Origin: Neorhizobium sp. NCHU2750
GTDB taxonomy: Bacteria; Pseudomonadota; Alphaproteobacteria; Rhizobiales; Rhizobiaceae
DNA: 64,000 nucleotides
Reading direction: 5' to 3'
NCBI RefSeq assembly: GCF_003597675.1
Contig: NZ_CP030827.1
Coordinates: 4,096,501-4,160,500 of the forward strand
Below are positions 1-7,037 of this stretch, piece after piece. The notes beneath the pieces were generated by a model. That model had not been told where the DNA came from, made no database searches, and saw only the letters and a list, made by a program, of their open reading frames with translations. Position numbers and translations under genes: made by a program. Numbering within the stretch: position 1 is the stretch's first letter; each line of letters starts with the position of its first letter.

Positions 1-2
1 GT

Positions 3-626
3 GCCCGCATCCTGACCGATGCTCCCGGAGACTGGGCTGGCTGGAGCCCAACCTGGATGCTCGGCCGCCGTATCTGGGGCAAGCGAATCGGCATTATCGG
101 CATGGGCCGCATCGGCACTGCCGTCGCCCGCCGCGCCAAGGCTTTCGGTCTTTCCATTCATTATCACAACCGCAAACCGGCCAGTCAGGCGATTGTCGAC
201 GAGCTGGAGGCAACCTATTGGGACAGCCTCGACCAGATGCTGGCCAGGGTCGATATCGTCTCCGTCAACTGCCCGTCGACGCCGGGCACTTTCCATCTTC
301 TCTCCGCACGTCGGCTGGCGCTGATGCAGCCAACCGCGATCATCGTCAACACCGCCCGCGGCGACATCATCGACGAGGCTGCGATGATCAAGCTCCTGCG
401 CGACGACAAGATGGCCGGCGCCGGCCTCGACGTTTACCAGAACGAGCCGTCGATCAATCCGAAGCTCGTCAAGCTCGCCAACCAGGGCAAGGTCGTGCTT
501 CTTCCCCATATGGGCTCGGCCACGATCGAGGGCCGCATCGACATGGGCGACAAGGTCATCATCAATATCAGGGCGTTTTTCGACGGCCACCGTCCGCCGA
601 ATCGCGTTCTGCCGGGCCGCAACTGA
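3..626 (+). CDS. D-2-hydroxyacid dehydrogenase, C-terminal part (5' end outside window)
   Basis: NAD(P)-dependent D-2-hydroxyacid dehydrogenase of the glycerate/glyoxylate reductase type. The frame is open from base 3 (ARILTDAPGDWAGWSP...), so the true start lies before the window and the ATG at 57 is internal. The Rossmann motif GIIGMGRIGTAVARRA follows the typical GRRIWGKR stretch; NTARGDIIDEAAM and GAGLDVYQNEP are the substrate/NAD-binding and catalytic-region motifs, and the His of LLPHMGSAT is the catalytic base. Roughly 208 residues of a usual 320-330 are present. It acts in the cytoplasm, interconverting 2-oxo acids and D-2-hydroxy acids; the exact substrate cannot be read. It converges on the acetyltransferase gene, with a hairpin between them. 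Confidence 0.9.
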   Translation, partial: ARILTDAPGDWAGWSPTWMLGRRIWGKRIGIIGMGRIGTAVARRAKAFGLSIHYHNRKPASQAIVDELEATYWDSLDQMLARVDIVSVNCPSTPGTFHLLSARRLALMQPTAIIVNTARGDIIDEAAMIKLLRDDKMAGAGLDVYQNEPSINPKLVKLANQGKVVLLPHMGSATIEGRIDMGDKVIINIRAFFDGHRPPNRVLPGRN

Positions 627-648
627 TCCGGCTCGAATTCAGTGTGTT

Positions 649-680
649 GGATTCGGGGCCTAAACTCAGGTCCCAAATCC
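649..680. terminator. Hairpin between convergent genes, likely bidirectional terminator
   Basis: GGATT-GGG-CCT pairs with AGG-CCC-AATCC around a 6-nt loop (AAACTC), with one mismatch and one G-T pair. It sits in the 65-bp gap between two convergent genes. There is no strong T run on either side, so Rho-independent activity is inferred from position and stem only. Confidence 0.45.
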
Positions 681-691
681 AGGTCATTGAG

Positions 692-1165
692 TCAGGCCAA
701 CGCCTTCTGCATCTCGATGAAAGTAATCCGGTCGAAGCCCGGATGAGATTTTTCGGCCGTCTTGCGGAAGCCCCAGCGGCCGAATGTGTCGTGATTGCCG
801 GTGAGTTCTATACGCGTTTCCAGCCGCAATGCCGGCAAACGTCGCTCCTCCGCTACCCTTTCGGCGACCGTCAGCAATTGCCTGCCGATCCCCTTGCCCT
901 GCTGGCCGGGCGCGACGGCGAGTTTGCCGACATAAAGGCAGCCGTTCTCGGGCTTGAGAAACACGCAGCCCACCAGCTTTTCGCCTTCAATGGCGGCAAA
1001 GGCGATTTCGTCGACAGCCTTCTGCGCCAGCGATGCGAGCGTCAGGCGATGCGCCGAGGATGGCGGGTCGATCACATCATCCATATAGGCGAAGGAGGAT
1101 AGAATGAGCGCCATGAGCTCGTCCCATCGGCCGAAGCCCGTATCGATCCTGGTAATTTCGATCAT
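692..1165 (-). CDS. GNAT family N-acetyltransferase
   Basis: 157-residue single-domain GCN5-related acetyltransferase, which transfers an acetyl group from acetyl-CoA to an amine that cannot be identified here. The acetyl-CoA loop is VAPGQQGKGIGRQLL (about residues 87-101), preceded by the beta-strand GCVFLKPENGCLYVGKLAV. Length fits the family. The ATG overlaps the stop of moeB by 4 bp (ATGA), so it is translationally coupled and the last gene of a recF-moeB-acetyltransferase operon. The same neighbour order in rhizobia is likely but was not checked. Confidence 0.88.
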   Translation of the reverse strand: MIEITRIDTGFGRWDELMALILSSFAYMDDVIDPPSSAHRLTLASLAQKAVDEIAFAAIEGEKLVGCVFLKPENGCLYVGKLAVAPGQQGKGIGRQLLTVAERVAEERRLPALRLETRIELTGNHDTFGRWGFRKTAEKSHPGFDRITFIEMQKALA

Positions 1166-1968
1166 TCAGCGGCTGCCTTTCCCTTACGCTTGTACTTGAT
1201 GACGTCGAACCGCGCCGAAAGCGCATCATAGAGCATCAGCCGCCCGACAAGCGGATCACCGATGCCGGTGACGAGCTTGATCACTTCCATCGCCATCAAT
1301 GTGCCGATCACGCCGGTCAGCGCGCCGATAACGCCTGTCTCCGCGCAGGCCGGGATTAACCCTTCCGGCGGCTTTTCGGGAAAGAGGTCGCGATAACCCG
1401 GATAGAACGCTCCATCCGCGCCCGTCTCATAGGGCTTCAGCACGGTGAGAGAGCCGTCGAACCGTCCTACCGCGCCGGTGACGAGCGGAATTTTCGCCGC
1501 TTCAGCCGCATCGGCGGCAGCGTAGCGCGTATCGAAATTGTCCGATCCGTCGACAAGCAGATTGAAGCGCGACAGGTGACACATGGCCCAGTCGGCCGAA
1601 AACCGCTCCTCGAAATCGATGACGCGCACATGCGGATTGAGCCGTGCAATCTTTTCCCGCGCGCTGCGGGTTTTCATCTCGCCGATCGTGCCTGAATCGT
1701 GGATCACCTGTCGTTGCAGGTTTGAAAGCGACACCCGGTCGTCGTCGACAATGCCGATCGTGCCGATGCCGGCAGCCGCCAGATATTCGAGCACCGGAGC
1801 GCCGAGCCCGCCAGCGCCGATGACGAGCACGCAGGCTCCCTTCATCTTCTGCTGCCCCGTGCCGCCGATCTCCGGCAACAGAATGTGGCGGCGATAGCGT
1901 TCGATCTCGTCCCGGCTGAGGACCGGGGCCGCGGCATCTTCTGGCATATTGTCCATGTCTATCACCAT
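1162..1968 (-). CDS. moeB: HesA/MoeB/ThiF family adenylyltransferase
   Basis: E1-like enzyme that adenylates the C-terminal Gly of a small sulfur carrier (MoaD for molybdopterin, or ThiS). The nucleotide loop is VLVIGAGGLGAPVLEYLAAA (about residues 46-65), followed by DDDRVSLSNLQRQ with the conserved Asp and Arg that contact ATP; LVDGSDNFDTRYAAAD carries the metal-binding Asp. The zinc CxxC pairs of E. coli MoeB are not visible: where CYRCLFPE-like sequence is expected the protein reads GYRDLFPE. No strong ribosome site marks the start; ATGs at 1956 and 1947 are alternatives. It lies 31 bp downstream of recF. Confidence 0.85.
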   Translation of the reverse strand: MVIDMDNMPEDAAAPVLSRDEIERYRRHILLPEIGGTGQQKMKGACVLVIGAGGLGAPVLEYLAAAGIGTIGIVDDDRVSLSNLQRQVIHDSGTIGEMKTRSAREKIARLNPHVRVIDFEERFSADWAMCHLSRFNLLVDGSDNFDTRYAAADAAEAAKIPLVTGAVGRFDGSLTVLKPYETGADGAFYPGYRDLFPEKPPEGLIPACAETGVIGALTGVIGTLMAMEVIKLVTGIGDPLVGRLMLYDALSARFDVIKYKRKGKAAAE

Positions 1969-1999
1969 AGCATCGGCACTCGCATCCGGTAAGCGGAGT

Positions 2000-3136
2000 T
2001 TATTGCCCGTTGCTTTGTGTCACGTTGCCGCGGCTGACGGTGAAGAACTGTGCCCGTTCACCGAGCGCCGCAAACATCGAACGGTCCGTTCCGGTCATGA
2101 AGGATTGTCCGCCGAGCCCGTCGACGAGATTGAAGAGTGTCGCGCGCCGGCCCTCGTCGAGATGGGCGGCGATTTCGTCGAGAAGCAGGATCGGCGCATA
2201 GCCCGTCATGTCGGCCGTCAGTCGGGCATGGGCAAGGATCAATCCGATCAGTAGCGCCTTCTGCTCGCCGGTCGAACAGCGGGACGCCTCGATGTCCTTT
2301 TCCCGATGCCTGACGAGAAGATCGCTGCGATGCGGCCCCTCCAGGGTGCGGCCGGCTGCGGCATCTCGCCCGCGCCCGTTGCGAAGTGCGGCGACATAAT
2401 CATCTTCGAGATCGGCCGCCGGGCGGTCCATGCGCCCGTCCATGAAGCCGTCGAGCGACAGGACCGGGGTTGGAAACGGCGTCTCGTCCGAACTTGCCGA
2501 AAGCGATTGAAGCAGGCCGAGCATCTCGTGGCGGGCGACGGCCATGGCGATGCCGAGTTCGGCCATCTGTGCCTCGATGGCCGAAAGCCATGTCTGGTCG
2601 AACCGGCCTTCCGACAAAAGCTTGTTGCGGCTGCGCATGGCGCGTTCGAAGTCGCTGGCCCTCCGGCCATGCGCCGGATCGAGCGACAGGACCAGCCTGT
2701 CGAGAAACCGCCGGCGGTCGGAGGAGGAGCCGGTAAACAGACCATCCATCGAGGGCGTCAGCCATAGCACGTTGAGGTGGTCGGAGAGTTCTTCGGTGGA
2801 TTTTGCCGGCGTGCCGTTCATCCTCACCTTGCGGCTGACGCTTTCTCCCTCGCCAGGTTCGATGCCGGTGCCGATCGCCACTTCACCATCCATTCCCTCG
2901 ACATCGGCAAAGATCGCAAAGCCGCCATCCGCGCCGACCCGCGTCACATCCGTCAGCACCGAGCGCCTGAGGCCGCGACCAGGGGAGAGGAAGGAAACGG
3001 CTTCGAGCAGGTTGGTTTTGCCAGCACCATTGTCACCCGTCAGCACCACATGCCGGCCGTCGAGCGTCAGCGAAACCGCCGCATAATTGCGGAAATCGGT
3101 AAGCTTGAGCCGGGAAAGAAATGTTTTCTGCGCCAT
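2000..3136 (-). CDS. recF: DNA replication and repair protein RecF
   Basis: 378 residues, the usual RecF length. SMC-like ATPase that works with RecO and RecR to load RecA at single-strand gaps and stalled forks. Seen: N-terminal LKLTDFRNY strand, Walker A TGDNGAGKTNLLEAVSFLSPGRGLRR region at about residues 34-57, signature-like CSTGEQKALLIGLILAHARL near 290-310, and Walker B YAPILLLDEIAAHLDEGRR near 320. The start ATG has only a weak ribosome site. It heads a leftward group with moeB and the acetyltransferase; dnaA, dnaN and gyrB, its partners in many bacteria, are not next to it here. Confidence 0.97.
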   Translation of the reverse strand: MAQKTFLSRLKLTDFRNYAAVSLTLDGRHVVLTGDNGAGKTNLLEAVSFLSPGRGLRRSVLTDVTRVGADGGFAIFADVEGMDGEVAIGTGIEPGEGESVSRKVRMNGTPAKSTEELSDHLNVLWLTPSMDGLFTGSSSDRRRFLDRLVLSLDPAHGRRASDFERAMRSRNKLLSEGRFDQTWLSAIEAQMAELGIAMAVARHEMLGLLQSLSASSDETPFPTPVLSLDGFMDGRMDRPAADLEDDYVAALRNGRGRDAAAGRTLEGPHRSDLLVRHREKDIEASRCSTGEQKALLIGLILAHARLTADMTGYAPILLLDEIAAHLDEGRRATLFNLVDGLGGQSFMTGTDRSMFAALGERAQFFTVSRGNVTQSNGQ

Positions 3137-3315
3137 TGGGAATCGCGGTTTGTCGTTGCAATGGAGCTAAGGATTCAGGCCGGATAAGGCAAGTTCGTTT
3201 CTTGCAGGGCCGATTTATCGAGCAACGACGAAGTGCGATCATTAGAATATCGACAACAAGTTATAATTAATGAAAACCTAGGGTGCTTGGCTAACAGCCC
3301 TTTAAAGGATGATCC

Positions 3316-3333
3316 CTAGAAGTTGTATTCTAG
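3316..3333. promoter_or_regulatory. Perfect 6-bp inverted repeat upstream of the chemoreceptor gene
   Basis: CTAGAA-GTTGTA-TTCTAG is an exact inverted repeat with a 6-bp spacer, 50 bp before the chosen start of the chemoreceptor gene, in an A/T-rich intergenic stretch. It could be an operator or part of the leader; no regulator can be named. Confidence 0.35.
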
Positions 3334-3382
3334 AAGGCTGCCCATGTTTCCTTGGTCGGTCAAAAATCCGATTGGGGGAAAT

Positions 3383-4885
3383 ATGACAAGCCAGGATCAG
3401 AAGGCTGCGCTCACGGAGCGGCTGGACTTCGTAGGGCTCGGAGAAGCTGAACGCCGCTACCTCGCCAAGGTGCAACCGCTGGTCCATGAGGCAATCGGCC
3501 CGTCGCTCGATGCCTTTTACAAGAAGGCGAAGGCTCATCCTCATACGGCGAAATTCTTCGCCAGTGATGCCCACATTGCCCATGCGAAGGGCCGGCAGGC
3601 CACCCATTGGGACGTCATCTCGTCTGGCCGTTACGACGGCGATTATGTCGATGCTGTCTCTGCCATCGGCAGGACGCACGCGCGTCTCGGGCTCGAGCCG
3701 CGTTGGTATATAGGTGGCTATGCTCTCATTCTTGACGGGATTATCCGGGCGGTCGTCAAGCAGGAATTGCAGGGCTTTCTGGTGCAGAAGAAGGGTGCAG
3801 TGGTGGCCGACCAGATTTCGGCCGTCGTCAAGGCGGCCATGGTCGACATGGATTACGCCATCTCCGTTTATCTCGAAGCGCTCGAAAGTGACCGCAAGAA
3901 GGTCGAAGCCGAGCGCGTTGTGGCAAGGCAGGAGCAGGACGGTGCTTTGGCGGCTCTGGGTGATGCACTGAAGGACCTTGCGGCCGGCGACCTGACCGCT
4001 GAACTTTCCCAGCAACTCGCGCCGCATTTCGCCGGCCTGAAACAGAACTACAATTCGTCGGTCGCAGCCCTCGACGCGGCCATGGGCGAGATCAACCAGT
4101 CTGTCGATCAGGTACAGGCAGAGGTTGTCGATATTTCTTCCGCCGCCGACAATATGGCCAAGCGGACGGAAAAGCAGGCGGCCTCCCTGGAAGAGACGGC
4201 TGCGGCGCTGGAGGAAATCACGGTCCTGTCGGGGCAGGCGGCTGAGCGTACTCGCGAAGTGCAGACCATCATCCGCGAATCGGCTGTCGAGACGCAGAAG
4301 AACGGTGAAGTCGTGCACCAGGCCATCGCCGCCATGGGCGATATCGCCGAATCGTCCCAGAAGATGACGCAGATCATCGGAGCGATCGACGAGATCGCTT
4401 TCCAGACCAATCTTCTGGCGCTGAATGCCGGCGTCGAGGCCGCACGCGCTGGCGAGCAGGGTAAGGGATTTGCAGTCGTTGCCCAGGAGGTTCGCGAACT
4501 GGCGCAGAGATCTGCGGCTGCGGCCAAGGAAATCAAGGAGCTGATCGACCGCTCCTCCGGAGATGTCCAGCGCGGCGTTGATCTCGTCAACCGGGCAGGC
4601 GAGGCCCTGACGGGCATAGGTTCGAGGGTGAAGTCGATCGACGAACATATCATGTCCATCGCCAAGTCGGCTGAGGAACAGGCCTCGGGGATCGACGAGA
4701 TCAACGCCTCGATCCGCAGCATGGACCAGATCACCCAGCAGAATGCCGCGCTGATGGAAGAAGCAAATGCCTCGGCCCAGAGCCTGGTCGGCATCAGCCG
4801 CAGCCTCGCAGCGCTGGTTGCCCGTTTCCGTATCAGCTCAGTGCCCGGCATGCGGCAGCAGGAGCGGCCGCGACTTCGCGCCTGA
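3383..4885 (+). CDS. Globin-coupled methyl-accepting chemotaxis protein (HemAT-like)
   Basis: 500-residue soluble chemoreceptor. The start at 3383 is chosen over an in-frame ATG at 3323 because GGGGGAA lies just before it and the globin domain begins at once. Residues 1-170 form a protoglobin sensor; His99 in [13 protein letters not shown] is the likely proximal haem ligand, with [10 protein letters not shown] in the next helix. Residues about 180-250 look HAMP-like. The rest is a signalling coiled coil with the conserved tip [20 protein letters not shown] (CheA/CheW contact). There is no membrane segment, so it senses O2 (or another haem ligand) in the cytoplasm. No CheR-binding pentapeptide ends the protein. 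No other chemotaxis gene is nearby. Confidence 0.93.
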   Translation: MTSQDQKAALTERLDFVGLGEAERRYLAKVQPLVHEAIGPSLDAFYKKAKAHPHTAKFFASDAHIAHAKGRQATHWDVISSGRYDGDYVDAVSAIGRTHARLGLEPRWYIGGYALILDGIIRAVVKQELQGFLVQKKGAVVADQISAVVKAAMVDMDYAISVYLEALESDRKKVEAERVVARQEQDGALAALGDALKDLAAGDLTAELSQQLAPHFAGLKQNYNSSVAALDAAMGEINQSVDQVQAEVVDISSAADNMAKRTEKQAASLEETAAALEEITVLSGQAAERTREVQTIIRESAVETQKNGEVVHQAIAAMGDIAESSQKMTQIIGAIDEIAFQTNLLALNAGVEAARAGEQGKGFAVVAQEVRELAQRSAAAAKEIKELIDRSSGDVQRGVDLVNRAGEALTGIGSRVKSIDEHIMSIAKSAEEQASGIDEINASIRSMDQITQQNAALMEEANASAQSLVGISRSLAALVARFRISSVPGMRQQERPRLRA

Positions 4886-4915
4886 TCGAGGCGCGCTTCA
4901 AATCCTCAATTCGCA

Positions 4916-4950
4916 ATCGCCCGGAAAGTCGTTTCGATTTTCCGGGCGAT
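4916..4950. terminator. Strong hairpin after the chemoreceptor gene
   Basis: ATCGCCCGGAAA pairs perfectly over 12 bp with TTTCCGGGCGAT around an 11-nt loop, 31 bp after the stop codon. There is no T tract, so it may be a terminator or an RNA-stabilising 3' hairpin. Confidence 0.55.
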
Positions 4951-4958
4951 GCGTTACA

Positions 4959-5030
4959 GCATGTCTCCCGAAAGTGGTCACCGGTTTCGGGGTAAAGACA
5001 TGCGCAAAAACAGACAGCTAAAGCGCGGTA
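4959..5030. repeat. Rhizobial intergenic palindromic element (RIME-like)
   Basis: GCATGTCT (4959-4966) pairs with AGACATGC (4996-5003), and CCCGAAA pairs with TTTCGGG inside, giving a long imperfect hairpin, followed by the A-rich tail GCAAAAACAGACAGCTAAAGC. Sequences of this shape are dispersed in many copies between genes in Rhizobiaceae (RIME and related mosaic elements). Only one copy was recognised in this window. Confidence 0.65.
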
Positions 5031-5108
5031 AGCGGTCTCAAAGATCGCGGCCTGCTTTCGATGGCTGTTTGACGGAAACTTCCAACCCGGTGGCCAGAGG
5101 ATTGTGAC

Positions 5109-5315
5109 GTGAGCGACGAGACCAGATTGATGCAGCTTGAGGAATTGGCTGCCCATCAGGCGAGGGTGATTGACGAACTCTCCGACCAACTCGCAGAGCA
5201 GTGGAAGGTCGTGGAGCAGACCCGTGCGAAGCTCGATCGGCTGACGGAGCGCTTTCTTTCGCTCGAAGAAGCATCCCGCGAAGCCGCGCCGATTACCAAG
5301 CCGCCGCATTACTGA
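5109..5315 (+). CDS. slyX: SlyX family protein
   Basis: 68-residue protein of the SlyX family, of unknown biochemical role. It is almost entirely a heptad-like coiled coil (EELAAHQARVIDELSDQLAE...) and ends in the family hallmark PPHY. The start is GTG, with AGAGG 8 bp upstream; no in-frame ATG would keep the N-terminal MSDETRLMQLE stretch. It stands alone between the palindromic element and a gene-poor 470-bp stretch. Confidence 0.9.
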   Translation: MSDETRLMQLEELAAHQARVIDELSDQLAEQWKVVEQTRAKLDRLTERFLSLEEASREAAPITKPPHY

Positions 5316-5416
5316 CTTGGCGTTTCCCCGCAAGCTTTGCCGTTGCCGCGCGATTCGTAAGAGTGATGGATGCGGCTGTAGTTGCAGCAGCAGATAAGAG
5401 CGCTGCAGAAAAACAA

Positions 5417-5441
5417 AAAGGCCGGGGCAAGCCCGACCTTT
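5417..5441 (-). terminator. Rho-independent terminator pointing leftward
   Basis: On the minus strand a 10-bp stem (one mismatch) with a 5-nt loop is followed by CCTTTTTGTTTTT-like sequence. The T run is only on the minus strand, so it ends a leftward transcript that passes the small ORF at 5475-5573. Confidence 0.55.
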
Positions 5442-5474
5442 CCACTCCCGTTACCCGTGCCAGTACATCCGTGG

Positions 5475-5573
5475 TCACATCAAACGGGTCAGGCATTCCA
5501 GCGCGGCTGCGTTCAGGATCGTGTCGATCCGCGCAACTCTCTGGCTGTCATAGTCTCCCGGAGAGATTAACAT
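5475..5573 (-). CDS. Possible 32-residue small protein
   Basis: ATG-started ORF of 32 codons. After MLISPGDYDSQ the sequence RVARIDTILNAAALECLTRL would form an amphipathic helix. A leftward terminator follows 34 bp later. There is no clear Shine-Dalgarno site, so the transcript may instead be a small RNA. The frame stays open upstream to 5708, but that extension looks non-coding. The rest of the 5316-5785 stretch holds only the cspA terminator. Confidence 0.3.
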   Translation of the reverse strand: MLISPGDYDSQRVARIDTILNAAALECLTRLM

Positions 5574-5748
5574 ATCGTTAAACGGACACGTTTCTGTCCC
5601 GGGACGGTACGGTTGCCCATATTCGCCATGTGCAGGCCATCCATGTGGGGCCTTGCATGCGCTGTATGCCGCTGTGGTGAAAATGGGGAGGCGCCTCGGT
5701 CCATTCAAGACCCGTCGCCAAAGGCCCTGGAGGAGGGCGCAGCAGAAA

Positions 5749-5777
5749 GGTTCGCGGCCGCATGGCAGCCGCGAACC
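5749..5777 (-). terminator. Terminator of the cold-shock gene
   Basis: GGTTCGCGGC pairs perfectly with GCCGCGAACC over 10 bp around a 9-nt loop, just after the cspA stop; on the minus strand the stem is followed by TTTCTGCTG, a short T tract. Confidence 0.6.
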
Positions 5778-5785
5778 GGGATATA

Positions 5786-5995
5786 TTAGGCAGCCTGCAG
5801 CTGGTCGGCGGCAACCTTGCCCGAACGGCGGTCCGTAACCAGTTCGAAGGAAAGCTTCTGGCCGTCCTTGAGCTGGCCGAGGCCTGCGCGCTCTACTGCG
5901 GAGATGTGAACGAAAACGTCAGCGCCGCCATCATCCGGAGAAATGAAGCCGTAACCCTTGGTGGCGTTGAACCACTTGACAGTACCAGTAGCCAT
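5786..5995 (-). CDS. cspA: Cold-shock domain protein
   Basis: 69-residue CspA-type single-strand nucleic-acid chaperone. Both RNA-binding motifs are present: [11 protein letters not shown] (RNP1) and DVFVHISAV (RNP2), after [19 protein letters not shown] is the ribosome site. The leader is long (about 135 nt from the proposed promoter) and carries a hairpin, as in cold-regulated csp genes, so control at the RNA level is likely but inferred. Rhizobia carry several paralogues; the symbol is generic. Confidence 0.95.
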   Translation of the reverse strand: MATGTVKWFNATKGYGFISPDDGGADVFVHISAVERAGLGQLKDGQKLSFELVTDRRSGKVAADQLQAA

Positions 5996-6024
5996 ATCGA
6001 TGCCTTTCCTTGCAATGACCGACA

Positions 6025-6050
6025 GTTCCTCCCGGCGGTCCGGAGGGAAC
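6025..6050 (-). other. Hairpin in the cspA 5' leader
   Basis: GTTCC-TCC pairs with GGA-GGGAAC around a G/C-rich loop about 30 nt upstream of the cspA start codon. Its arm contains GGAGG-like sequence on the plus strand and CCUCC on the transcribed strand. A role in temperature-dependent translation is possible. Confidence 0.4.
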
Positions 6051-6137
6051 AGATTGAACTTCGAACTTTGCAGAGTAGAACGTCGCAGGCGAGGCAATAG
6101 CCCAGTGCTGGCCATCAAACAAATTTCGATGCTACGC

Positions 6138-6166
6138 ACTTAGGGCTTGCCCGGATTTCCGTCAAG
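6138..6166 (-). promoter_or_regulatory. Candidate sigma-70 promoter of cspA
   Basis: CTTGAC (6166-6161) lies 17 bp from CTAAGT (6143-6138) on the minus strand. The first box equals the rhizobial -35 consensus CTTGAC; the second matches 4 of 6 bases of CTATAT. A TATAAT sequence further upstream (6214-6209) lacks a good -35 partner. Confidence 0.5.
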
Positions 6167-6314
6167 ATTTTTGCTGTCTCCAACCGCGAAGCCCGATCGA
6201 GCTATGCAATTATAGAGCGCGTCGACAAAAGCCTTTAAATATCAAATCTATACGCCTCTGTCGAAGGCACGGGCATTTGAGGCAGTCAGCAAGTTTGACG
6301 ATAGCTAAGCCCGA

Positions 6315-6433
6315 ATGCAGAAAGCCCGGCGCGGGAGGAGAGGCGCCGGGCTTCTGAAACTGACCAACAACCGGGAGGAGGAGGTGTTGTCGGTCCAATC
6401 GAGGACGCTGGGAGGAGGAGTGCGTCGCTCGAT
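6315..6433 (-). ncRNA. Small RNA with three CCUCC-loop hairpins (cuckoo/CcsR-like)
   Basis: Read leftward, three stem-loops follow each other. Hairpin 1: stem GACGC/GCGTC (6422-6426 with 6404-6408), loop ACTCCTCCTCCCA. Hairpin 2: 10-bp stem with one wobble (6386-6395 with 6362-6371), loop ACCTCCTCCTCCCG. Hairpin 3: perfect 10-bp G/C-rich stem (6343-6352 with 6323-6332), loop CTCTCCTCCC, then TTTCTG, likely the terminator. TATAGT at 6445-6440 would place the transcript start near 6433, just before hairpin 1. Loops complementary to Shine-Dalgarno sequences define the cuckoo/CcsR RNAs of Alphaproteobacteria, which act on translation during stress. No DUF1127 gene, their common partner, is adjacent. 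Confidence 0.75.
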
Positions 6434-6554
6434 GATTTGACTATACAAGTTGGGAGCTTAAAAAACAGCCATGATTTCGCACCTCAGTTATGCGATCGAT
6501 GCATGGCTCTCGCTGCCCTTGCATAAAAACAATCCATGCCCGATTGTCCCCGCC

Positions 6555-7037
6555 ATGACCCTATCTTCCGTTAAAGCCTTCTTCGCCGCCAAAGCTCCCG
6601 ATATCGACGTCATCGTCACGCAGGAAAGCTCCGCCACCGTAGCGCTTGCTGCGCAAGCCCATGGTGTCGATCCAGACCAGATCGCCAAGAGCATCTGCCT
6701 GCGAGCGGGAGACGAGATCATGGTCGTCGTGATGGCCGGTACGGCGCGGCTGGACAATAAGAAATTCCGCGCCCGGTTCGGCGCCAAACCGAGAATGCTC
6801 GGTGGAGACGAAGTCGTCGAGGTGACCAGCCATCCGGTCGGCGGCGTTTGCCCCTTCGGTCTGCCTACTCCGCTGCCGGTCTATTGCGACATCACGCTTC
6901 AGCGGTTTGCCGAGGTCGTTCCGGCCGCCGGGGCAATAAACGCAGCGGTCAGGATTGATCCGCTGCGCATGGTCGATCTGACCGGCGGGATCTGGATCGA
7001 TGTGGCCCAGGATCCGACCGGGCCTGCCGCCGACTAG
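6555..7037 (+). CDS. YbaK/EbsC family aminoacyl-tRNA deacylase-like protein
   Basis: 160-residue YbaK/ProX-type domain. Family members remove wrongly attached amino acids from tRNA (for example Cys or Ala from tRNA-Pro). Seen: TATVALAA-like ATVALAAQAHGV, KSICLRAG with the conserved Lys, and the loop GGVCPFGLP near residue 97, typical of the fold. The start at 6555 (MTLSSVKAFFAAKAPDI) matches where homologues begin; an in-frame ATG at 6471 would add 28 unconserved residues and run into the small-RNA promoter. Neither has a convincing ribosome site. The 3' end overlaps the convergent gene by 4 bp. Confidence 0.85.
   Translation: MTLSSVKAFFAAKAPDIDVIVTQESSATVALAAQAHGVDPDQIAKSICLRAGDEIMVVVMAGTARLDNKKFRARFGAKPRMLGGDEVVEVTSHPVGGVCPFGLPTPLPVYCDITLQRFAEVVPAAGAINAAVRIDPLRMVDLTGGIWIDVAQDPTGPAAD

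Noticed and set aside
6315..6433. Plus-strand reading of the GGGAGGAG repeats as ribosome sites or a CRISPR-like array
   Set aside because: No ORFs follow the GGAGG motifs and the unit spacing and stems differ; the minus-strand hairpin RNA explains all three copies.
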